A DNA stretch of 64,000 nt, from the NCBI RefSeq assembly GCF_003986935.1, contig NZ_RJZE01000004.1, positions 124,001 to 188,000 of the forward strand, given 5' to 3'. Of the stretch, positions 46,169 through 53,253 are shown piece by piece. The first letter of the stretch is position 1, and each line of letters opens with the position of its first letter. The notes under the pieces were generated by a model. That model was not told where the DNA came from. It did no database searches and worked only from the letters and a program-made list of their open reading frames with translations. The DNA comes from Paraburkholderia kururiensis JCM 10599 = LMG 19447 (GTDB lineage: Bacteria > Pseudomonadota > Gammaproteobacteria > Burkholderiales > Burkholderiaceae). A program made the position numbers and the translations under genes.

Positions 46169-46552
46169 TCAGTTCGGCAAGGCGTGAGCGTGAACCGACA
46201 TGGCCATGTCGGGCTCCGACGAAGCGATTGCTTCTTTCATGCGGGCGAGGCTTTCGGTGGGAATCGCAAAACCGGTCCAGCCGAACCCGGTGTGCCGGAG
46301 GAAAAGCACGATGCCATCGAAGAGCGGATTGCGTTCGATGTACCAGCACGGGTCGATTTCGAGCAGATATTGATGCGTACGCGAGGGCTGTGTCGCAACC
46401 GCGGGTTGCATGTGCGCGCGGATCTTGCCCAGCTCTTCGATCAACCCATCGACTTCGGCTGCGTCGAGCATGGCTTCGTGCTCTGCAATCGCCACGCGTA
46501 CCGCGTGCGCGCCGTATTCGTTGACCATCTCGACAGACATTGGATATCGCAT
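46169..46552 (-). CDS. Unknown protein of about 127 residues
   Basis: It begins MRYPMSVEMVNEYGAHAVRV at ATG 46552, spaced 9 bases from AGGAG; an ATG two codons earlier (46558) is only 3 bases from the site. The product has no signal or membrane segment and is mildly acidic, with the blocks GLIEELGKIRAHMQP, LEIDPCWYIERNPLFDGIVL and GFGWTGFAIPTESLARMKEA. I do not recognise the family. It is transcribed with the LysR gene, so a regulatory or sensing accessory role is possible. Confidence 0.7.
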   Translation of the reverse strand: MRYPMSVEMVNEYGAHAVRVAIAEHEAMLDAAEVDGLIEELGKIRAHMQPAVATQPSRTHQYLLEIDPCWYIERNPLFDGIVLFLRHTGFGWTGFAIPTESLARMKEAIASSEPDMAMSVHAHALPN

Positions 46553-46957
46553 CTTCATGATCTCCTGATTCGACAGGCGGATTATCGAACCCCGATTCGG
46601 TAAAGAGATTGAAGAAGTCGCGAGCCGAACATGAAAAGTTGTTTAAGGAAGCTGCCCCTTGCCGCGCGCTGCAACTGCTGACCACTATGTAGACGCGCAA
46701 TGTTGGTCAAGACGTCCATCGGCAAAAAAACAACGACGCCGCAGCGCGTGATCGAACGGATATTCGTAGCTGATCCGCGCGCAAACAGGTGCGCGGTGTG
46801 CGCGCCGCATTTTGTGGAAGATTGAATTGCAGTATTTCGCGACGTGCCGATATTTCGGCCTCCATAGACTTCGTCGTCCACTGGTTTTCGCGCCGGCCAT
46901 TGCCGATGCGCGCCGCCCTGGACCTGGACATTCCAGTACCTCGCATAAGGAACCACG
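46553..46957. other. Divergent spacer before the second porin
   Basis: 400 bases between the unknown gene (minus) and the porin (plus). AT-richer around 46600-46700 and 46830-46870. It must hold both promoters. No gene, tRNA or repeat was seen; apparent minus-strand frames here have no ribosome site. Confidence 0.4.
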
Positions 46958-48145
46958 ATGATGAAGACAAGACAGAAGAAGACGATGCGGTTGAAACTAC
47001 GCCTCTGCGCGTGGCTGCCTGCGTTGCTCGTTGCCGGCACCGCGCACGCGCAGTCAAGCATTACGTTGTACGGCCTGATCGACGAAGGGCTGAACTTCAC
47101 GAGCAACGCCGGCGGACACAACGCATATCAGCTCAAGAGCGGCGACACCTACGGTAGCCGCTGGGGGCTCAAGGGCAGCGAGGACCTGGGCGGCGGTTAC
47201 CACGCGATCTTCCTGCTCGAAAACGGCTTCGACAACAATAGCGGGACGCTTGGCCAGGGCCAGCGCATGTTCGGGCGTCAGGCCTACGTGGGTCTGTCAT
47301 CGGACCAGTACGGCACGATCACGCTGGGACGTCAGTACGACACGAGCGTCGATGCGCTCGGTTTCGGCGCGTTGACGGCAGCCGGCGGCTGGGCCGGCGA
47401 CGTGAACTCGCACCCGTTCGACAACGACAACGCGGACTGGGATTTTCGTATCGACAACGCGGTCAAGTACGTCAGCCCGACCTACCGCGGCCTGACGGCA
47501 GAAGCGATGTACGGGTTCGGCAATCAGGCGGGCGGTTTTGCCGACAACCGCATGTGGGGCGGCACGCTTAACTATCAGAATGGCGGGCTCAGCATGGCCG
47601 CGTCGTACCTGAAGTTCAACAGTCCTGGCGCGACCGCCGCGGGCGCGGTGGGAAGCGACGCGCTCTTCGTCGGTTCATCTGAGCAGAACATCGGCGTTGC
47701 CGCGTCGTACCGGTTCACGAAGGTGCTTGTGGGCGTCGCCTACTCGCACGTGGATGTGTACGATCCGACGGCCAACGCGTACTTCACGACGGCGGGTACG
47801 CAGCCTTCAGGCGGCCAATGGAATGCGTGGAAATTCGACAACTTCGAGCTGAACGGTCAGTACTACTTCAAGCCGAATTTCTGGCTCGGTGCCGGCTATA
47901 CCTTCACGCAGGCTCACCTGCATTCCACGGCGGGCTCGTTCGAGCCGAAGTGGCATCAGATCGGGCTGATGCTCGACTATGACGTGAGCCGGCGCACGTC
48001 GCTTTACGTTCAGGGCGCCTATCAGCACGTGGTCAGCGCGCACACGGGTACGGATTTCGACTTCGCGAATATTCCTGCCGCGGCCGGTATGTCGACGAGC
48101 GAAAACCAGATGGTGTATCGCGTGGCGATGATTCACCGGTTCTAG
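46958..48145 (+). CDS. Gram-negative porin
   Basis: 395 residues; ATG 46958 follows AAGGA at spacing 6. The signal runs to AHAQ (about residue 31), then SSITLYGLIDEGLNFTS, RWGLKGSEDLGGGYHAIFLLE, FGRQAYVGLSSDQYGTITLGRQYDT and a C-terminal MIHRF. Same family as the porins at 37051 and 63800 and closer to the latter (shared LYGLIDEG). A long hairpin at 48192-48233 follows. A DUF4148 gene converges from the other side. Confidence 0.93.
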   Translation: MMKTRQKKTMRLKLRLCAWLPALLVAGTAHAQSSITLYGLIDEGLNFTSNAGGHNAYQLKSGDTYGSRWGLKGSEDLGGGYHAIFLLENGFDNNSGTLGQGQRMFGRQAYVGLSSDQYGTITLGRQYDTSVDALGFGALTAAGGWAGDVNSHPFDNDNADWDFRIDNAVKYVSPTYRGLTAEAMYGFGNQAGGFADNRMWGGTLNYQNGGLSMAASYLKFNSPGATAAGAVGSDALFVGSSEQNIGVAASYRFTKVLVGVAYSHVDVYDPTANAYFTTAGTQPSGGQWNAWKFDNFELNGQYYFKPNFWLGAGYTFTQAHLHSTAGSFEPKWHQIGLMLDYDVSRRTSLYVQGAYQHVVSAHTGTDFDFANIPAAAGMSTSENQMVYRVAMIHRF

Positions 48146-48191
48146 CAGACCGCACGTCGCTACTGCGACGTCAGGTCCTGCGATGCTGAAA

Positions 48192-48233
48192 CGCCGGTCT
48201 GCCGCACGCGTCTTTGCGTGGGGCAGACCGGCG
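48192..48233. terminator. Long hairpin between porin and DUF4148 gene
   Basis: CGCCGGTCTGCC (48192-48203) pairs with its complement at 48222-48233 and an inner CACGC/GCGTG extends the stem. No T run on either side, so if a terminator it is bidirectional or Rho-assisted. Confidence 0.55.
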
Positions 48234-48269
48234 GGTGAGGTCGCGCCTGGAGCTGGCGCTCAATCATGC

Positions 48270-48578
48270 TCAATTCGCTGCAGCGTTGTTGGCGGCAACG
48301 TGATCCGCAGGGTGGCAGTCGGCCTCGTATTTCGCGTGCAGCCGCTGCTCTGCCGTGTCGATATCGCTGGGATAGTCCGCGTCGTCGCCTGCGGACGGGT
48401 TGTATCCAACCGATTCGAGTTCCTCCAGTTCCTGCATCAGTTGTGCGTGCGTCACCTCGCCTTTGAGCGGGACGAACGGGTAGTCGTTGCATTCCTGCGG
48501 CGTAAGCTTCGCGGCGAGTGCGCTGGTGCTGGCGACGAGAGCAAAGGCGGAAATCAGCATTCTGGACGTGCGGTTCAT
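48270..48578 (-). CDS. DUF4148 exported protein
   Basis: 102 residues from ATG 48578, which follows GAGGA at spacing 5. Signal [20 protein letters not shown] with cleavage near ALAA. The mature part has [20 protein letters not shown], the DUF4148-like [19 protein letters not shown], and ends in an Ala/Asn-rich tail. Two cysteines (ECND, ADCH) could form a disulfide. It is convergent to the porin at 46958. Confidence 0.78.
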   Translation of the reverse strand: MNRTSRMLISAFALVASTSALAAKLTPQECNDYPFVPLKGEVTHAQLMQELEELESVGYNPSAGDDADYPSDIDTAEQRLHAKYEADCHPADHVAANNAAAN

Positions 48579-48850
48579 GGCATTCCTCATTGAACATCGA
48601 TCAGACAAGCTCGGGCGCGTCGCCCGAACGGGCGTGGCTGGGGCTGACGATGAAAAGCATAAGGAACACGAACTATCGCAACGGTATGCGCTTCGTGAAA
48701 GATATTTCACCGAAGCCCACGCCGAACGCTTGAGGAACCGGCATCCAGGCGTAGGGCAGTTACTGTCTGTCTGGACGAAGTCTTTCAAACGGCTTCCTCG
48801 TCTCATCACGCACAAGTGCCGAGACGACAGGTACGGGTTGATCGTTGAAT

Positions 48851-49765
48851 TCAACGGCCCCGGATCGCTGAACGCGCGACGCGGCACGCCGCCAGGTCCC
48901 ATGCGCCGCTGCCTACGGTCTTCAGCAGGATCGGCTTGTCCTTCGGCACCGGCTCTTTGGAGGCTGACGCCAGCGAGCGCACCACCGGCCAGTCCACCGC
49001 CGCCTGAATCAGATCGCCGGCTTCCTCGCGCGTGGCGTTGAGGTCATCGACAAAGACGGTGCTTGCTTTGACGGTCTGCGGTGCGATCTCGGCAGCGTCG
49101 GGCGTGAATGCGCCCACGCCGATGACGAGCCGGCCCGCATTCGCTGCTTCGGTATAAACGGGGGTTTTGCTTGTGGTGACAGTGATCACCGTGTCGATAT
49201 CATCCGGCTTTCCTTCGCACGCAGACATGACGGCCACACCTGACTGGTTCATCGTCGCGCAGAAGTCGCGCTCCGCTTCCATGTGCAGTCCGCGAACGTA
49301 CAGGGATGCGTCGGGGTACAACTGGCCGATTGCGGCGGCATGGAACCGGGCCTGCTGACCGGTGCCGATTAGCAGGAACGACGAGGGCGTGTGGGGGTGA
49401 AGCAGACGAACGCCCAACATGGAGAGCGCGGCGGTTCTCCGCCCTGTGACCGTTGGGCCGTCCAGGATGAACTCGGGCTGTCCCGTCGCTCCGTCGCAAA
49501 CTGTCACCGTGCCGAAGATGGTCGGCAGATTCTTCGCGACGTTTGCAGGGCTCACGCTGACGAGCTTATGGATGGCAATCTCCGCGGCGCTCGCAGGCAT
49601 CGAGAGAAACACGCCGCCGTCCTCGAGCGGCACGCTCATCCGGACTGGTGCGTGGATGAGTCCTGCCGCATGCTCAAGCGTAGCTTGCTTCAACGCTTCC
49701 ACCAGAGCGCTGAAGTCGAGAAGTCGTGCCGTCGCCCTGGCGTCGAAAACCTCGATTGTTTCCAT
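48851..49765 (-). CDS. Ornithine cyclodeaminase / delta1-piperideine-2-carboxylate reductase family protein
   Basis: 304 residues; ATG 49765 follows AAGGAG at spacing 8. It has the mu-crystallin/OCD fold: [37 protein letters not shown] and the dinucleotide loop [14 protein letters not shown]. Members reduce cyclic imines (pyrroline- or piperideine-2-carboxylate) to proline or pipecolate with NAD(P)H, or cyclise ornithine. The gene sits 15 bases after a DadA-like oxidase and beside pipecolate-type genes, so delta1-piperideine-2-carboxylate reduction to L-pipecolate is the preferred role (inference). Hydroxyproline catabolism is the main alternative. Confidence 0.82.
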   Translation of the reverse strand: METIEVFDARATARLLDFSALVEALKQATLEHAAGLIHAPVRMSVPLEDGGVFLSMPASAAEIAIHKLVSVSPANVAKNLPTIFGTVTVCDGATGQPEFILDGPTVTGRRTAALSMLGVRLLHPHTPSSFLLIGTGQQARFHAAAIGQLYPDASLYVRGLHMEAERDFCATMNQSGVAVMSACEGKPDDIDTVITVTTSKTPVYTEAANAGRLVIGVGAFTPDAAEIAPQTVKASTVFVDDLNATREEAGDLIQAAVDWPVVRSLASASKEPVPKDKPILLKTVGSGAWDLAACRVARSAIRGR

Positions 49766-49780
49766 ACTTTCTTCTCCTTA

Positions 49781-51055
49781 TTAAATGCGCCGATGCGAAC
49801 GGTCTTTTCCTCGGGAGAAACGGTCTACGCGGAATGGAAGCAGATCGACTTCGGGCGTAGTGCGAGCCATCAACTGCGAGACGAGTTCACCCGTCAGGGG
49901 TCCGAGCGTCAGACCCAGGTGCTGATGTCCCGTTGCAACGAAGACATTTCGTGCGTGGGGCAACTCGCCGATCATGGGCAGATAGTCGGGAAGGGTAGGG
50001 CGGTCACCGTGCCATCGCGACGCGACTTCGGGTATTGCACCCTCCGGAAACAGTTCGCGAAAGTGAGCCGCGAGAATGTCGGCGCGTTTCCAGTCGGGTT
50101 CGCTGCCTGCGCCAAGCTCTACCGTGCCGGCAAGACGAATGCCATCCGCCATGGGATTGCAGGTGAAGCCTCGTTCCATGAAGCTCACCGGCACCTTCAG
50201 CAAGTCGGTCTTCGGTTGAGAAAGCTCGACGTGGTATCCCCGTTCCGGCGTGAGCGGAACGTTGCTGCCCAGCGCTTCCAGGAATTGGCGACTTCGCGCG
50301 CCTGCGGCAATCAGAACCTTATCGGCAAGGGTCCGTTCGCCGTTGATGAGCAACTCGATCTTGCCGCCCGACGAAGGCTTGATGCCATCGACGGATGCCA
50401 GTCTGAAGCGCGCGCCGGCGTTCAGCGCCGCATCGAACAGACCTTGCACGACCTGATGCGGATTCGCGACTGAAGCCATGCCCGGAAAGTAGCGCGCATG
50501 GCTGATATGCGGCGTCAACGTCGGGAGAAATTCGCGGCGAACTTCGTGTGCCGTCAGATTCCGATACTGCACGCCGTAGTGGTCCAGCAAGGAAAGCGCC
50601 CGGTGCTCCGCGTTGCGAGCAACCGGTTTCTCGAATACGTAGAGCGAACCGATATCCCGGAAGAGGTCGCGCGCAATGTGCTGGTCGAGCAGGCGATGCC
50701 ATGCCGCCGCTGCACGCGTGATGATGCTGGCGAGTGCCGCCGTATTGCGTTCGAAATTCCGTTGCCGTGACTGACGTAGAAATTCGACCATCCACGGCGT
50801 CATGCGCGGCACGCTGCATGGGTGAAGGCGCAGCGGACTATCGGAGCGCAGGAGCACGCGCGGAACGCCCGACAGCGTGTCGGGACTGGCAAGCGGGGCG
50901 ACGTGATCGATAGCTATCAGTCCGGCGTTGCCGAACGAGCAGCCCATTCCGGGCGGCGCGGAGTCGACAAGCGTCATTCGGAATCCTGACTTCGCCAGAT
51001 TGAATGCCGCGGCGGTTCCCACTACGCCGGCGCCGATGACAACGACGTCCTCCAC
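49781..51055 (-). CDS. FAD-dependent oxidoreductase, D-amino-acid dehydrogenase (DadA)-like
   Basis: 424 residues. The start is GTG 51055, six bases after AGGAG; an ATG there is out of frame. N-terminal FAD loop VVVIGAGVVGTAAAFNLA, then the DadA-like segments GMGCSFGNAGLIA, GDRPTLPDYLPMIGELP and FVATGHQHLGLTLGPLTG. It would oxidise a D-amino acid to the 2-oxo acid or imine, passing electrons to the respiratory chain. In this locus D-lysine is a sensible substrate, giving delta1-piperideine-2-carboxylate after cyclisation; D-hydroxyproline is an alternative. An 8-bp hairpin overlaps the ribosome site. Confidence 0.8.
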   Translation of the reverse strand: MEDVVVIGAGVVGTAAAFNLAKSGFRMTLVDSAPPGMGCSFGNAGLIAIDHVAPLASPDTLSGVPRVLLRSDSPLRLHPCSVPRMTPWMVEFLRQSRQRNFERNTAALASIITRAAAAWHRLLDQHIARDLFRDIGSLYVFEKPVARNAEHRALSLLDHYGVQYRNLTAHEVRREFLPTLTPHISHARYFPGMASVANPHQVVQGLFDAALNAGARFRLASVDGIKPSSGGKIELLINGERTLADKVLIAAGARSRQFLEALGSNVPLTPERGYHVELSQPKTDLLKVPVSFMERGFTCNPMADGIRLAGTVELGAGSEPDWKRADILAAHFRELFPEGAIPEVASRWHGDRPTLPDYLPMIGELPHARNVFVATGHQHLGLTLGPLTGELVSQLMARTTPEVDLLPFRVDRFSRGKDRSHRRI

Positions 51056-51064
51056 ATGAGTCTC

Positions 51065-51087
51065 CTGCCGAATGGATCGTTCGGCAG
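51065..51087 (-). promoter_or_regulatory. Hairpin overlapping a Shine-Dalgarno
   Basis: On the minus strand CTGCCGAA-N7-TTCGGCAG forms a perfect 8-bp stem whose last two bases are the first two of AGGAG (51062-51066) serving GTG 51055. It could limit translation of the DadA-like gene. Confidence 0.5.
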
Positions 51088-51140
51088 ATACTACCCTATC
51101 AATTTCTGATGTGAAATAAATTTCGTATCGGAAACCGGCG

Positions 51141-52058
51141 CTACCGGGCTGCCTGGCCCTTTGTCGCGCTGTACGAGCCGGCTTCTTCAAGGAGCCACGC
51201 GCGAAACATCTCCAGCGGTTTGCCGTGCGACAGCTCAGTGGGATACACGAGGTAATAGCCGGAATCGCCCTCTGTCGAGGCGTTGAACGGAACGATCAGA
51301 CCGAGTTGCTCGAGACGGTCTTCAACGAAGAACTTCGGCACCAGCGCGATGCCGAGGCCGGTCGCCGCTGCCGCAATCAGCATGGTGTGCAGTTCGTAGC
51401 GCACGCCGTGCATGGTCGAATTGTCTTCGACACCCAGGTCCGAGAACCAGCGCGTCCATGCGTCGGGGCGCGTGGTGGAGTGCAGCAACGGATACCCCAG
51501 CAGCTCATGCGGTTTCTTCACCGCCCGGGCGAGCAGGCGAGGGGAGCAGACGGGAACGGTTTCTTCGCCGAACAGGTAGTCGGCGGCGGTGCCGGGCCAC
51601 GTTGGTTTGCCGTAATGGATGGCCGCTTCGAAATGGGATTCCTCGAACGAGAACATGTCGGTGCGCACGCCCATGTTGACTCTCACGTCCGGCGCGCGGT
51701 CGTAGAAAGCCTTGATGCGCGGAATCAGCCACTGCGACGCGAACGTTGGCAGTACTGCGAGTTCCAGATATCCGCCGCCGCCGCCGTGGGCGATGATCGA
51801 AAGAGTGTCCCGGTCAAGATTTTCCAGCGCGCGGCGCACCTGTGTGCCGTACAGACGTCCCGCCCGGGTCAGCACGACGCGCTGTTTCGCGCGGACAAAG
51901 AGCCGTACGCCCAGTTGCGATTCGAGCGTCGCAATCTGACGGGAGACGGCGCTCTCCGTGAGGAACAGTTCTTTCGCGGCGTGCGTGAAGCTCTCGTGCC
52001 GCGCAGCCGCTTCGAACGCCGTCAGCGCGCCCATGTTTGGAATTTTGAATTTGCGCAT
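51141..52058 (-). CDS. LysR-family regulator (GcvA-like)
   Basis: 305 residues beginning MRKFKIPNMGALTAFEAAAR, with helix-turn-helix FTHAAKELFLTESAVSRQIA and effector domain segments such as LELAVLPTFASQWLIPRI and AAIHYGKPTWPG that mark the GcvA/AmpR branch. It lies between the DadA/OCD pair (same strand) and the divergent HglS operon, 156 bases from that start. This is the classic place for the pathway regulator, probably responding to an intermediate of lysine or pipecolate degradation (inference). Confidence 0.9.
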   Translation of the reverse strand: MRKFKIPNMGALTAFEAAARHESFTHAAKELFLTESAVSRQIATLESQLGVRLFVRAKQRVVLTRAGRLYGTQVRRALENLDRDTLSIIAHGGGGGYLELAVLPTFASQWLIPRIKAFYDRAPDVRVNMGVRTDMFSFEESHFEAAIHYGKPTWPGTAADYLFGEETVPVCSPRLLARAVKKPHELLGYPLLHSTTRPDAWTRWFSDLGVEDNSTMHGVRYELHTMLIAAAATGLGIALVPKFFVEDRLEQLGLIVPFNASTEGDSGYYLVYPTELSHGKPLEMFRAWLLEEAGSYSATKGQAAR

Positions 52059-52214
52059 CTTAATTCCGAAAACTCATCACGTGGCAATTTTATCTCGCTT
52101 TACGCAAGGCACAACGATTTCAATAATGCGCAGCATGCAGAGTTGGTGTGCGCGCAGTACGCCAACGCGAGCTTCCCCGCCGCGCTTGCGCGGACATGCC
52201 TGAGAGAACCAATC

Positions 52215-53243
52215 ATGCGTAATTCGAACGTCGAACGTTTGCTGGAAAAACTGCTCGGACCGGAAAAGACCGGCCGGCTCTTTGCCACCCTCAATTTCCC
52301 CACCGTGCTCACGGACTGGGAGGACGGCAATGTGACCCGTGCCGAACTGGCGCAGGCCATGAACATGGCGCTGTTCGACGATCTTCTCGAGCGCTCGCCA
52401 AACGGGCGCGCCTACACCGAGGACGCGATCGCGAACGGTGGCTCCGTCTATTTCGACCACGGCGCGTTGCGCACGGTGCGTTGGGCAGACAATGGCGCGC
52501 TGCCGCCGGGAGAGGCCGCGTTCACGCGCATCCTTCGTCCGTTGGGTTTCAGGCTCAATGGCCGTTATCCGCTCGACAAGCTGGGCATGACGGGCCGCGC
52601 ATACGTGCACGCCGACGCGCCGGACGAGATCGCGCAGTTCTTCGTCAGTGAACTGCACCCTGAGCGTTTTTCGAGCGAGTTCCAGCAGGCCGTCTCCAAC
52701 GTGCTGCGTTCGTCGAAAGACCCGCTCACGCCGCTCGCGGTCTCCCAGCTTTCCGAGCTGGAGCGCGACGGCCACCTGCCGATCGAGGCGGCACATGAAC
52801 TGCTGCCCGTCATCGTGAGTGCATTCGCGCGTCAGCACGACATGCCGCATCTCAAGGACTACGAGGCCATTCTTCTGGAGTCCGCAGAAATGGCGTGGAT
52901 TTCGACGGAGGGCAACGCATTCAATCACGCGACGGATCGCGTGGCGAACGTGTTCCAGCTCTCGGACGACGAAAAGGCGAAGGGACGCCCCATCAAGCCC
53001 GATGTCGAGCGGTCGCGCTCCGGCCGCGTGTTTCAGACCGCTTATCGCGCGGACGTCGTGAAGCGCGAGTTTCGTAGCGCTGACGGCAGCATCGTGACGC
53101 GCGAAGTACCCGGCTCGTTCTATGAATTCATTACCCGCAAGCGCGAGTTCGACGAAGCCGCGCGCAACTGGAAGACGGACCTGCGTTTCGACGCCGGCAA
53201 CGCGACGGGCATCTTCAAGATGACGGCCAACGCGGCAAGGTAG
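52215..53243 (+). CDS. hglS: DUF1338 protein, probable 2-oxoadipate dioxygenase/decarboxylase (HglS type)
   Basis: 342 residues from ATG 52215 (MRNSNVERLLEKLLGPEKTG). Probable metal ligands are visible: H82 in VYFDHGALRTV, H238 in EGNAFNHATDRV and E304 in GSFYEFITRK, the His-His-Glu pattern of the HglS/YdcJ family (vicinal-oxygen-chelate fold, Fe(II)). In Pseudomonas putida HglS converts 2-oxoadipate to D-2-hydroxyglutarate in lysine catabolism. The protein here is shorter than the roughly 460 residues I recall for that enzyme, so it belongs to a compact branch. It is followed after 10 bases by the hydroxyglutarate dehydrogenase. Confidence 0.82.
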   Translation: MRNSNVERLLEKLLGPEKTGRLFATLNFPTVLTDWEDGNVTRAELAQAMNMALFDDLLERSPNGRAYTEDAIANGGSVYFDHGALRTVRWADNGALPPGEAAFTRILRPLGFRLNGRYPLDKLGMTGRAYVHADAPDEIAQFFVSELHPERFSSEFQQAVSNVLRSSKDPLTPLAVSQLSELERDGHLPIEAAHELLPVIVSAFARQHDMPHLKDYEAILLESAEMAWISTEGNAFNHATDRVANVFQLSDDEKAKGRPIKPDVERSRSGRVFQTAYRADVVKREFRSADGSIVTREVPGSFYEFITRKREFDEAARNWKTDLRFDAGNATGIFKMTANAAR

Positions 53244-53253
53244 GGTAGAAGCC

